In this document: positions 7,789 through 15,850 of the stretch, in pieces | Layout of the letters: every line of letters starts with the position of its first letter | Position numbering within the stretch: position 1 is the stretch's first letter | DNA from: Promethearchaeota archaeon | GTDB taxonomy: Archaea; Asgardarchaeota; Lokiarchaeia; Sigynarchaeales; SOKP01 | Direction: 5' to 3' | Assembly (NCBI GenBank): GCA_016839845.1 | Contig: JAEOTL010000128.1 | Span: forward strand, 1 to 16,298 | Length of the DNA stretch: 16,298 bases | Program-made: the position numbers and the translations under genes | The notes under the pieces: generated by a model | Seen by the model: the letters and a program-made list of their open reading frames with translations, nothing else | Databases searched by the model: none | Told to the model about the DNA's origin: nothing

Positions 7789-9243
7789 ATGGCAAGACCA
7801 AGTCCATTAGAAATCTATGCACTTTTGGATAAAAGTAATTGTAAAGAATGTGGATACGACACTTGTATGGCATTTGCTACAGATATCTTGGAAAGGAAGG
7901 TAACAGTTCAAGATTGCACTCATATAATGAAGGATCCTAAGCAGGCAAAAAATCGAGAAAAACTTATCAAAGTGATAACACCCCCTCAACACCCAGTAAC
8001 CATAGGAGTAGGTGAAAGAGCGACAGTAATTGGGGGTGAAGAAGTGTTAATGAGACACCAACTTACTTTTTATAACCAAACCGCAATTTTTATCGAAATC
8101 GCTGATGATGATGATGATATTGAGGAAACTGTGAAATACCTTACTGATATTAAGCTAGAAAGAATTGGAGATGTTCTCACGTTAGATGGAATAGCGTTAA
8201 GAAACGTATCTGGAGATAAAGAACAATTCAAACTAGCGGCAAGTAAAGTAGCAGAAATCTCAGATCTACCGATAATGTTATGTGCTTTCAATGCAGAGTT
8301 ATTATTGTACGCGGCAGATTCAATAAAGGATAAAAGACCATTATTGTATGCCGCAACAAAAGAATCGTGGGAAGATATTGGTAAATTTGCTGTACAAAAT
8401 AACTTACCGGTCGCGATTTTTTCAAATGACATAGATGAATTAATGTCTTTAAGTGCCACTCTGCAAAAATTAGGTGTTAAAGAAATTATTTTAGATTCGG
8501 GAACCTTTTTCGGACCGGGAAATCTTTCTGTGACCTATGATAGAATTATGCAACTAAGAAGCGCCGCTATTGATAAAGAAGACGCAAATGCTGCTTGGCC
8601 AGTTATGGGAGTTCCCGCTGTATACTGGAGTCAAACAAAGATTGAGAATGATAAAGAACTTTGGGAAAATCAATTTCAGGAGATCATAATGGGAGCAATA
8701 ATGGAATCCATTGATACTAATCTAATTGTGTTACATACTGGTCAGAAAAAGGAAGAAATCTGGGCTCTTTTAGCTTTGATGACATTGCGTCAGAGTGTAT
8801 TCTCAGATCCTAGAATTTATCCAGCGGTTGATGCAGGGCTTTACAAGATTGGGGAACCCGATGAAATGGCTCCTATTTTCGTAACAAGCAATTATCGTAT
8901 GACTAAGATTCCGGTAGAACAGGATCTACAAGGAGCAAATCTGAACTGTTGGCTTTTAGTTGTTGATACCGAAGGTATTGGTATTGAAAGTGCTGTAGCC
9001 GGAGGTCAATTTAATGCGGGAGGAATCGCAGAAACAGTTAAAGAGTTTGACGCGTTTAGTAAGGTTGGACATCGAGTTTTAGTTATTCCTGGAATGGCTG
9101 CTCGATTAAGTGGGGCGTTAGAAGATGAAGCTGATGCATTTGTAGTAGTTGGTCCTCGAGATAGCTCTGGTATTCCTAAATTTATGGATACACAATGGAA
9201 GCCTAAGGATTTCATGAAGGAATATGAATCCTGGGAAAAATAG
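7789..9243 (+). CDS. cdhE: Acetyl-CoA decarbonylase/synthase gamma subunit (corrinoid Fe-S protein large subunit)
   Basis: This is the large subunit of the corrinoid iron-sulfur protein of the archaeal Wood-Ljungdahl pathway. It carries the methyl group on a cobalamin between tetrahydro(methano/sarcina)pterin and the nickel A-cluster of acetyl-CoA synthase. The 484 residues match the family's usual length. The N-terminal [4Fe-4S] site is complete, with cysteines 18, 21, 26 and 43 in NCKECGYDTCMAF and VQDC. A TIM-barrel region follows (about 85-320), and then the C-terminal corrinoid-binding region with FNAGGIAETVKEF near residues 404-416. An acidic run IADDDDDIEE lies near residue 105. The protein is cytoplasmic and normally pairs with CdhD. 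No cdhA, B, C or D gene is in the window, so cdhE stands alone here. The start is supported by GGAG at good spacing. Confidence 0.95.
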   Translation: MARPSPLEIYALLDKSNCKECGYDTCMAFATDILERKVTVQDCTHIMKDPKQAKNREKLIKVITPPQHPVTIGVGERATVIGGEEVLMRHQLTFYNQTAIFIEIADDDDDIEETVKYLTDIKLERIGDVLTLDGIALRNVSGDKEQFKLAASKVAEISDLPIMLCAFNAELLLYAADSIKDKRPLLYAATKESWEDIGKFAVQNNLPVAIFSNDIDELMSLSATLQKLGVKEIILDSGTFFGPGNLSVTYDRIMQLRSAAIDKEDANAAWPVMGVPAVYWSQTKIENDKELWENQFQEIIMGAIMESIDTNLIVLHTGQKKEEIWALLALMTLRQSVFSDPRIYPAVDAGLYKIGEPDEMAPIFVTSNYRMTKIPVEQDLQGANLNCWLLVVDTEGIGIESAVAGGQFNAGGIAETVKEFDAFSKVGHRVLVIPGMAARLSGALEDEADAFVVVGPRDSSGIPKFMDTQWKPKDFMKEYESWEK

Positions 9244-9250
9244 GGAGTAA

Positions 9251-9278
9251 TTTTTAATTTTCTTTTTATCTTTTTTTA
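9251..9278 (+). terminator. T-run terminator after cdhE
   Basis: Three successive T-runs begin eight bases after the cdhE stop, in the short gap before the convergent HAD gene. Confidence 0.55.
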
Positions 9279-9294
9279 AAATTTCGTTTGAGTC

Positions 9295-9960
9295 TCAATT
9301 TCTAATAGAATTCACCATATCAACTGTAAGAAATTTTACTTTTTTTATTATTACAGTTTGATTATTATCAGCCCTTGCTTGTTTTAATTGATTCGAGTTG
9401 TAAAAACCAGTCAAAACTCCAATAAATGGGCAATTTAATCCCTTAGCAAGCAAAGCATCTTTTGGATGATCCCCGATAATGATAAAATTATATCCCGGAT
9501 AACTATCTGTTAAAGTTTTAAATAGTAAGGGATCTGTCTTGCTTTTTATTTTGTCAGTTTCTCCAATTACGTACTCAAAATAACTTTCAATTCCCAAATA
9601 ACGGAGAATTTTCAAGGCAATATCTTGTTTTTTCGATGTCACCACCCCCAAGGTGAAATTGCAGCTTTTGAATTCTTTAAGTCTGGTTTTAACCCCCGAC
9701 AACAATATTGATTGATAAATTCCTTTAGCTTTGTAATATTCTCGAAACATAAATGATAGTTTTGATGGATTTAAATCTGTAAATTTTGCAAACATCTCAT
9801 TTAATGGAAGACCAATCATTTTTTCAATTATTGATCTTTTCACTTTAGGGAGATTAAATTTACGCATTGCGTAATTAAAGGAGTTAACAATCCCTTTCTT
9901 GTTATTTATTAAAGTATAATCTAAGTCAAAACTCAAAACAATTTTCTTTGAATCTTCCAT
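9295..9960 (-). CDS. HAD-family phosphatase (phosphoglycolate phosphatase-like)
   Basis: A 221-residue haloacid-dehalogenase hydrolase of subfamily IA. All four motifs are present: FDLDYTLI with nucleophile Asp12 and acid/base Asp14, VVTSK with Thr108, Lys141 in KTDPLLF, and IIGDHPKDAL with the Mg-binding Asp164 and Asp168. Residues about 18-85 form the helical cap typical of phosphoglycolate phosphatases. The likely reaction is hydrolysis of a small phosphomonoester in the cytoplasm; the substrate (2-phosphoglycolate, a sugar phosphate or a nucleotide) cannot be read from sequence. It is convergent with cdhE and lies 77 bases downstream of the peptidase-like gene on the same strand, with a T-run terminator between them, so it is probably expressed separately. 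Confidence 0.85.
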   Translation of the reverse strand: MEDSKKIVLSFDLDYTLINNKKGIVNSFNYAMRKFNLPKVKRSIIEKMIGLPLNEMFAKFTDLNPSKLSFMFREYYKAKGIYQSILLSGVKTRLKEFKSCNFTLGVVTSKKQDIALKILRYLGIESYFEYVIGETDKIKSKTDPLLFKTLTDSYPGYNFIIIGDHPKDALLAKGLNCPFIGVLTGFYNSNQLKQARADNNQTVIIKKVKFLTVDMVNSIRN

Positions 9961-10002
9961 AGTTTATGTCAAAACTCGGATACCTTGATTTGATACTAGT
10001 AG

Positions 10003-10018
10003 TAAAATAAAAAAAAAG
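10003..10018 (-). terminator. T-run terminator after the peptidase-like gene
   Basis: On the minus strand a nearly unbroken T-run lies about 20 bases past the stop of the upstream gene (10038). Confidence 0.5.
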
Positions 10019-10037
10019 AAGTTTTAGGTCTACTATT

Positions 10038-11174
10038 TTACATAAGGATGGTTAGTAAAGGATCACCTAAGATAGTCATTCCCATTGAATCAGGATCACT
10101 AGGTCCATGCAATGGATTCCAATACCATAACCTCATTGCTTCGCCAAAAACTTTCCCTTGGCTCAATGGGTTATAGAAGTAACTATTCATTGTCATGCCT
10201 CCTATTTTAGAGGAACCGACGACTGTTAACGTATTATTAGAAAAGAGATACTGAGTGCCTAGATTATTTCTATAGTTAAAATTGGTTGCAGAACACGCAA
10301 ATAAGTTATAAAATAGTGCTTGAGTGTCAATGTTTAATATTTGTGTATAATTTACCTTACCCTCTGCACCATAACCTCCTGGACCAAATAAATGTTCGTA
10401 TGGCCAAGAATGAACAAATACGTGAACAAATTCATAAGTCTGAGTTAATTTAAGTTTAAAATCGGCTGCTGTTGTTGCTGTATTACTACTAATACATGTG
10501 ATATTTGAATACGCTGTCATGTCTCCGAGCCATTCACTAGTCCATGGAGACCAATCATCATCTATATACACTAGTTGTGAATGCGGACGATTTAGCTGTC
10601 CGGTTCTGTAATCATGATTACGGGCAAAATAATTTTGATATGCCACTAGGTGATTAGTGTTATTTAAAGATTCAGGACAGATTCTCCCAATCCAAATTTC
10701 AGGATAGACATCACCGGTACCATTATTATGAGCATCAAAAAGCCCATCAGCTTGATCCAAATCAATCCACTCCCCATCCAAATCTGTTAGGTATAAATCA
10801 ATGGGGAAATTTCTCCATATGGACCAAAAACTATCCCAATATCGCATTACAGCTGAGGGAAACTTTCCAATTAGTACAGCACCTTCTAATCCTTTAGGCT
10901 GAATACTTGCATTGATCAAATCATTTCGTAAAACAGTTACATTATTACTTGACCAATTAACGATTTCTAATGTGTATCCTTGATCAAGTATATCTTGACG
11001 ATATTGAGAAATTTCAGGAGATATATTACTATATAATGTCGAATTTACGTATATCCGAACATGACCAGGAGCGACGGGTGTTCCTTTAAAACTGATTAAC
11101 GTGAAGGGAATAGAGATCCCCAGAAATGCAATACACACGATTACAATTATCAGATATTTGGTAATTTTTTTCAT
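10038..11174 (-). CDS. Secreted or membrane-anchored C25 (gingipain)-like peptidase domain protein
   Basis: A 378-residue protein with an N-terminal signal peptide or anchor (residues about 7-28, LIIVIVCIAFLGISIPFTL after MKKITK). The rest resembles the caspase-fold peptidase C25 family: beta strand plus histidine in VHVFVHSW (His255), beta strand plus cysteine in LFYNLFACSA (Cys294), and the family's usual end, ILGDPLLTIL. His255 and Cys294 are the expected catalytic dyad of clan CD. At least eight Asn-X-Ser/Thr sequons (for example at residues 44, 73, 78, 88, 151, 224, 275 and 313) agree with an N-glycosylated protein outside the cell. GTGAT stands five bases before the ATG. It could be an active peptidase or a degenerate surface domain. 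No sortase or C-terminal anchor signal is visible, and no pro-domain is obvious. Confidence 0.75.
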   Translation of the reverse strand: MKKITKYLIIVIVCIAFLGISIPFTLISFKGTPVAPGHVRIYVNSTLYSNISPEISQYRQDILDQGYTLEIVNWSSNNVTVLRNDLINASIQPKGLEGAVLIGKFPSAVMRYWDSFWSIWRNFPIDLYLTDLDGEWIDLDQADGLFDAHNNGTGDVYPEIWIGRICPESLNNTNHLVAYQNYFARNHDYRTGQLNRPHSQLVYIDDDWSPWTSEWLGDMTAYSNITCISSNTATTAADFKLKLTQTYEFVHVFVHSWPYEHLFGPGGYGAEGKVNYTQILNIDTQALFYNLFACSATNFNYRNNLGTQYLFSNNTLTVVGSSKIGGMTMNSYFYNPLSQGKVFGEAMRLWYWNPLHGPSDPDSMGMTILGDPLLTILM

Positions 11175-11220
11175 AGATTATCACTTTTTGAAATTCAAAG
11201 ATTTCTAAAAACGAATTTAC

Positions 11221-11230
11221 TTAAATATAT
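11221..11230 (-). promoter_or_regulatory. TATA box for the peptidase-like gene
   Basis: ATATATTTAA on the minus strand, about 50 bases before ATG 11174, predicting a start site near 11200 and a leader of about 25 bases that contains the GTGAT ribosome binding site. Confidence 0.5.
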
Positions 11231-11302
11231 TCTTAATGCTAAATTAAACGAGGAGTATCAAATATTTAAGTTTATTAAATCTGTTATTATCTTTTCCACA
11301 GA

Positions 11303-12952
11303 TTAAGTTAATTTGAAACCTTTAAACAACCTCAGTAGAAATAAAATCTCTTCAGAACTTTCAATCAATCTCCTTAGAGCAAATGGAAAGTTATTTAGCT
11401 CGACCTCATTTCCTAAGGATACTTGCTCGATCATGATACTTACCATTTGTTTATATTTCTGAACGGTACTTCCTTCAGATTCAATTTCCGAAATAATTTC
11501 CCAGGCTTTATCTAATTTACCGTTTAACACGCAAGATATTGAAGCTAATACGTAGCTGAGGATAATGTGGGATTGTCCAATTTTCTTCAAATTTGCAGCT
11601 CTGTAATAATAACGATAGACATTGTTCACCATTTCTCTTAAAAGAAAATCTTTCGTGTCATCTAATTGTTCGTAAAATTTGATACTTTCCAATATGAGGG
11701 AAGCTGCAGTATAAAATTGCTTATTTTTCAAACCCTCTTCAGCAACCTTATTTAATCCGCGTATAATCTGATTAAATATCCCGAACCTGTTGAATTCCAG
11801 TTGTCCTTCGATAACCACATCGTACGCATTTAAATAACTTTCAGTAGATTCATTAATGCTCCCAATCTTCCAATAATTATCTCCAGCTTTTACAAAGTGT
11901 TTATACGCCATTTCAAAGTTCCCCAAATCCTTGAATACATTAGCTCCATCGAGAAAATTCATGGCTGCGAGTCCAAAATCATTAAATTTTTCTGAAAAAT
12001 TACCAGCTAATAGAAAACACGAGGCACATTCTATTAGATTATTTTCTATCTCTCGGTAACATAATCCTGCCCCACGATAATATCGGGCAATTTTATGATA
12101 GTTTTCTGAATTCTTTTCTAACATTTCTGCTAAATTGATGTAAGCTCCAGCTTCTCTTTTCGAAAATATTTTGTATTGTTCCTCTTCATTTAAAATCCGG
12201 TAAAGATTTTTTAAGATCTGATAAACTTGTGCTAACGTTAAATTCTCATTTAATTCTTCAAATTGGGTTGCGGCATCAGAAAAAAAATCTACACCCTCTA
12301 ATATTATTTCTTGAGATTTATTATAGTCATCAAGCTCTTCAAAACAGAGTCCTATTTGTTGATAAGAATATGAGAGCATATCAAAAAAGTTATGAACTTT
12401 CGAAAGTTTGACCACTTTCTCATAGTACTTGATCGCACTATTGAATTCAGATGATTTTAAATATAGTTCAGCAATATTTTGATAATTTTGAGCGAGCTTC
12501 CTAGATTCATTAAATCCTTCTAATAGATTAGATTCTTGTTTTAGGAATTTTATGCTATTTAAAATATGTTTCTTTTCTGAACTTACATCATCAAATTTAT
12601 CTAAAGAAATTTCAGCAATCCTAAGATATAATTCAGCAATTTCATGGAGCTTTCCCTGTAATTTATAATCAATAATCTGCTTTTTGTAGAGCTCAATTAT
12701 CCGTGTATAAAGATCTAGGGATTCCGAAAAATCAAGATCCTCCAGAATTGATGCTACGGAAAAAAGAAATTCCCCTGCTTCAAAAAATTCTCCTGACTGA
12801 ATGATCTCTTCGGAGAAGGTAATTGAATCTGAGATAATTTTCTTTATTGATTGGGAACGTTTTATTGGATCTTCAATATTTCTTATTGCTGACGCCCTAG
12901 CCCTAATCTTCTCTAAAAATTCAGCATAGTCTATGAATTCTTCTTCGATAAT
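11303..12952 (-). CDS. TPR / SNAP-like helical-repeat protein, probable ATT start
   Basis: The full open frame encodes about 549 residues of alpha-helical TPR-type repeats. Units include KLHEIAELYLRIAEISLDKF, QNIAELYLKSSEFNSAIKYY, KIARYYRGAGLCYREIENNL and EMAYKHFVKAGDNYWKIGSI. The central repeats (CASCFLLAGNFSEKFNDFGL onward) recall soluble NSF attachment proteins, which are TPR-like; that is inference. It is probably a cytoplasmic scaffold. The first canonical start codon in frame is GTG 12415, but about 180 codons of clear repeat sequence precede it without any ATG, GTG or TTG. An ATT at 12952 stands eight bases behind GAGGAG (12961-12966), so ATT is the best start if the sequence is right. 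Alternatively an ATG at 12990 in another frame, or a one-base error, supplies the N-terminus. Confidence 0.75.
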   Translation of the reverse strand: MIEEEFIDYAEFLEKIRARASAIRNIEDPIKRSQSIKKIISDSITFSEEIIQSGEFFEAGEFLFSVASILEDLDFSESLDLYTRIIELYKKQIIDYKLQGKLHEIAELYLRIAEISLDKFDDVSSEKKHILNSIKFLKQESNLLEGFNESRKLAQNYQNIAELYLKSSEFNSAIKYYEKVVKLSKVHNFFDMLSYSYQQIGLCFEELDDYNKSQEIILEGVDFFSDAATQFEELNENLTLAQVYQILKNLYRILNEEEQYKIFSKREAGAYINLAEMLEKNSENYHKIARYYRGAGLCYREIENNLIECASCFLLAGNFSEKFNDFGLAAMNFLDGANVFKDLGNFEMAYKHFVKAGDNYWKIGSINESTESYLNAYDVVIEGQLEFNRFGIFNQIIRGLNKVAEEGLKNKQFYTAASLILESIKFYEQLDDTKDFLLREMVNNVYRYYYRAANLKKIGQSHIILSYVLASISCVLNGKLDKAWEIISEIESEGSTVQKYKQMVSIMIEQVSLGNEVELNNFPFALRRLIESSEEILFLLRLFKGFKLT

Positions 12953-12960
12953 CTGTATTT

Positions 12961-12966
12961 CTCCTC
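12961..12966 (-). promoter_or_regulatory. Strong ribosome binding site preceding an ATT codon
   Basis: GAGGAG on the minus strand, eight bases before the in-frame ATT at 12952. The preceding in-frame codon is TGA (12965-12967), so translation of this frame must begin downstream of it. Confidence 0.5.
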
Positions 12967-13104
12967 AGAAATAAAATGACTACTATGCATCAAAATTAAA
13001 TGAAAAATAAATAATTTTTGTGATTTATAATTCAACCTCTAAACCTTTTTATTAAAGATTCGTGAGTTAGAATTTATACAGACATTTCAGACTTAGGAGA
13101 TAGG

Positions 13105-13112
13105 TATAAATA
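13105..13112 (+). promoter_or_regulatory. TATA box for the beta-grasp protein gene
   Basis: TATAAATA on the plus strand, about 58 bases before TTG 13163. A second AT-rich element, ATTATATAAT, lies at 13121-13130. Confidence 0.45.
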
Positions 13113-13162
13113 TGATCAAAATTATATAATAACTAATTAAAAAATGAGGTGTCAAAAAAAAA

Positions 13163-13372
13163 TTGAAACAAATTAGTGAATTATTAGAAACCGGAATGTA
13201 TGAAACTTTTAAAGCAGATAAACCAATGTTGGTTTCTGACCTTCTTAAAGAATTAAATCTGGAAGGCAAGTATTTTGGTATTCTCGTGAATGGAAAGAAA
13301 GTAGAACCTAGTGCTAAGGTAAACGTAACTGACGAAATCGTGATTCTTCCGCATATAGCGGGTGGTATTTAG
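13163..13372 (+). CDS. ThiS/MoaD-family ubiquitin-like beta-grasp protein ending Gly-Gly-Ile
   Basis: A 69-residue beta-grasp protein of the ThiS/MoaD/SAMP type. These small proteins are adenylated at a C-terminal Gly-Gly by E1-like enzymes and then act as sulfur carriers (thiamine, molybdopterin, tRNA thiolation) or protein modifiers. Family features are the VSDLLKELNL helix, the strand YFGILVNGKKVE, and DEIVILPHIAGG at the end, matching the usual acidic-hydrophobic-Pro-x-x-Gly-Gly close. One extra Ile follows Gly68, so the active end would need trimming or the protein may act differently. It begins at TTG with GAGGTG (13146-13151) 11 bases upstream; there is no in-frame ATG nearby. No E1-like, JAMM or thiF/moeB gene is in the window. 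It is convergent with the RNase Z gene. Confidence 0.85.
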   Translation: MKQISELLETGMYETFKADKPMLVSDLLKELNLEGKYFGILVNGKKVEPSAKVNVTDEIVILPHIAGGI

Positions 13373-13384
13373 CCCTTAAATAAA

Positions 13385-13407
13385 TTTTTTTTATTCTCTT
13401 CTTTTTT
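13385..13407 (+). terminator. T-run terminator after the beta-grasp gene
   Basis: Two T-runs 12-35 bases after the stop codon, in the 59-base gap before the convergent RNase Z gene. Confidence 0.5.
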
Positions 13408-13431
13408 AAATAACCCAATTTCAAGATGCAT

Positions 13432-14412
13432 TTATTTCAGTTCAATTTTGAGCAAATCTTTTGCTAAAATTGTGTTTGGAAATATTTCTTTTGCTTCTTT
13501 AAGGAGATTCTCTGCATCTTCTTGGTATCTTGTGGAGATATGGGTAAGAATTAATTGCTTAGCATTCATACTTTTGGCATCTAGTGCTGCATCTCTTGCG
13601 GTGGAATGTTGTTTCTCTAAGGCAGTTTTGGACAATTTCTCGGCAAAGGTTGCTTCATGAATTAAGATATCAGAGTCTTTACCCATTTGAATCAAAGACT
13701 TACTTGGTTTAAGATCCCCCGAATACGTTATCTTTCTTCCGGGTCTTTTTGGTCCAACAATCCCTTCTTTTACTGGATCAATTTTGCTTCCATTATGTTC
13801 TACAAGGTTTCCATCCTGAAGTTTTTTCCAAAGATGTCCTTCAGGAACGCCCAATTCTCTAGCTCTCTCTGGGTTAAACCTTCCATACCGAGGTTCCTCG
13901 ATAAAAGAATAAGCATATGTTATTACTGAGTGTTCTACTAAACAGTAATTAATAGTAAAATACCTAGAACTATAAATTGTGTTTTCCTGAATTTTAGTTA
14001 CTTGTTTTGGGACTTCTGAATCTAACCCTTCGAACTCAATTAATTCTTGAGAATCATGATCAATTTCAATTATTTTAATAGGATATGGAGCTTTCAAGCC
14101 TAATACTTTTCTGTGGACAAACAAATAAAGAAATAGATTTTTTGGTCCAAAAATAATCAATGGGGCTGTTCTATCGTTGAGACTTAAACGAAATAAAAAA
14201 CCGGGGAGTCCAATGATGTGATCTCCATGAAAATGGGAGATAAGCATGATCATTGGTTTATTAAACTTTAACCCCGCCTCAGCAAACCTACGCTGGAAAT
14301 CTTCACCACAATCAAGAATTAGTATTTGATTTTTATATCTTAAAGCAATTGAAGAAAGATTTCTTTCTCTCGTTGGAGTAGCTGCAGAACTACCTAAAAT
14401 AATGAGCTCCAT
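13432..14412 (-). CDS. rnz: Ribonuclease Z (tRNA 3' processing endonuclease)
   Basis: A 326-residue metallo-beta-lactamase-fold endonuclease that cuts the 3' trailer from precursor tRNA in the cytoplasm. Zinc ligands and catalytic residues are complete: HFHGDH at 60-65, His161 in VEHSV, Asp233 in YSGDL, His269 in QHSTARDAA and His291 in LTHISTRY. The N-terminal start LIILGSSAATPTRERN and CGEDFQRRF are characteristic of the short RNase Z form, and the length is normal for it. A long flexible-arm region lies around residues 165-225. The start codon lies 22 bases after the stop of the coiled-coil gene, so the two are probably one transcript. AAAGGA sits about 14 bases upstream of the ATG, rather far for a ribosome binding site. 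Confidence 0.95.
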   Translation of the reverse strand: MELIILGSSAATPTRERNLSSIALRYKNQILILDCGEDFQRRFAEAGLKFNKPMIMLISHFHGDHIIGLPGFLFRLSLNDRTAPLIIFGPKNLFLYLFVHRKVLGLKAPYPIKIIEIDHDSQELIEFEGLDSEVPKQVTKIQENTIYSSRYFTINYCLVEHSVITYAYSFIEEPRYGRFNPERARELGVPEGHLWKKLQDGNLVEHNGSKIDPVKEGIVGPKRPGRKITYSGDLKPSKSLIQMGKDSDILIHEATFAEKLSKTALEKQHSTARDAALDAKSMNAKQLILTHISTRYQEDAENLLKEAKEIFPNTILAKDLLKIELK

Positions 14413-14434
14413 AATCGATATAAGAGTCCTTTCT

Positions 14435-15739
14435 TCATTTTTTACGCAATTCTGCGATTTCTAATCTCTGATCCCTAATCTCTAATTTCAGATCGTCGAT
14501 AATTCCTTTAAGTTCTTTAAGTCTGATGGAAAGATGGGGATTTTCTTGAGGTTGAGCTGGTGTCTGAGAAGTATGTCTTTCTACTTGCTGTTGGAGGTCT
14601 ATTAATTTTTGATCTCTCGTCTTTAATTGGTTTTCCAATTGTCTGTATCTTTTTTTAATCTGCATTGCTTCATTTTTGATGGTGTCAATTTCTCCTTCTT
14701 TTGTTTCTAATTGCTTCTGTAGAAAACTAGCCATATCTCGTTGCATTTTTAATTTTCCTTCAAATTGCTTTGGAGATTCACTAGTTTCTATGGGTGAACC
14801 TGCTTTTGCTTTCCTTAATTCTTCTTGAAGTCTTTTTATCTGAGATTTTGATTTATTTAATTTATCTTGCAAATCATCTTTTAAAGTTTTAATCATATCT
14901 GATGAGGTGTTAGTCGCATCTAAGTTTGTTATGTTCTCTACTTTGCCTATCATTGTAATTTTTTCCTTCAAATTCTCAATTTCATCATCTTTTGTAGCTA
15001 AAAGTTGATTAAGTTCTTGTATTTGCTTATCTAACTTACTAGTTTCACTCTTTTTCTCAGCCTTCTTGTTCTTTTTTTCTAATTTGGAGAGTTTTTGGTT
15101 TAAATCCATATTTTGCCGTTTTGCTTTATTTAGCTGTTTTTGAAGATCTTCTATCAATTTTTTTGTTACAGAATCACTCCCTTCATCTTCAGAAGTAGAG
15201 CTTAATTCATTTAATCTCAGATTCAAATTATTTATTTCATTTTTATAAGATTCAATAATTTCCTCTTTTTCCAACAATGTATCATTAAACTCTTCTGCTT
15301 TTTTAATCTGATCTTCCATTTGATTTATAAAAGACTTTTGTTTATTGACTTTTTCTTGTAGCTCTGCGACTAGTGAATTTAATGGAGACTTCTCCCTTAA
15401 ATCTTCTACTCTTATAACAGACGAGTCCTTAAGATCATTTTTCAATCGTTCATATTCTTGTTTTATTTGAGAGTAGTCTTTCCTTAAGTGACCCATCCTA
15501 TTTTTGAGCTCTCTGATCTCCTTATCCTTTTCGGCAAGTTCATAGGCAGACTTTACATCTGCTGCTTGGCTTTTTTTACTTTTCTTACCTGTATCTTCTT
15601 CTTGAATGATTGCTTCTAACTGCATTACCATATCTTCGAGTTGTTCGATCTTATCAAAATAAGTATGAGATTCCCTCTCTTTTTTCTCTAATTCAGACTC
15701 TAATTCTCTGATTTTCTCTTTCAGTGCATCATCTGACAT
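14435..15739 (-). CDS. Long coiled-coil protein, unknown function
   Basis: A 434-residue protein that is coiled coil almost from end to end. Heptads rich in Leu/Ile with Glu, Lys and Gln run from residue 5 (KEKIRELESELEKKERES) to the last residues (LEIRDQRLEIAELRKK). Short breaks with Gly/Ser/Pro occur near residues 51-60 (GKKSKKSQ), 180-190 and around 395 (SQTPAQPQENPH). There is no signal peptide, membrane span or enzymatic motif. Such proteins usually serve as structural rods, tethers or adaptors, but coiled-coil composition gives no reliable homology. It precedes the RNase Z gene by 22 bases in the same direction. I do not assign a role in tRNA processing from this alone. Confidence 0.85.
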   Translation of the reverse strand: MSDDALKEKIRELESELEKKERESHTYFDKIEQLEDMVMQLEAIIQEEDTGKKSKKSQAADVKSAYELAEKDKEIRELKNRMGHLRKDYSQIKQEYERLKNDLKDSSVIRVEDLREKSPLNSLVAELQEKVNKQKSFINQMEDQIKKAEEFNDTLLEKEEIIESYKNEINNLNLRLNELSSTSEDEGSDSVTKKLIEDLQKQLNKAKRQNMDLNQKLSKLEKKNKKAEKKSETSKLDKQIQELNQLLATKDDEIENLKEKITMIGKVENITNLDATNTSSDMIKTLKDDLQDKLNKSKSQIKRLQEELRKAKAGSPIETSESPKQFEGKLKMQRDMASFLQKQLETKEGEIDTIKNEAMQIKKRYRQLENQLKTRDQKLIDLQQQVERHTSQTPAQPQENPHLSIRLKELKGIIDDLKLEIRDQRLEIAELRKK

Positions 15740-15850
15740 ATCGAAGAATCAACTATATCTGGAATTAATTTATTAATACAGTTTTTGATTTTAAAATTTA
15801 TCTTATATTTCAACTCATTATATTTCAAATTCAACTAAAAACTGATGATA

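Noticed and set aside
12229..12415. GTG 12415 as the start of the TPR protein
   Set aside because: The same frame continues upstream for about 180 codons with clear repeat sequence, so this GTG is internal.
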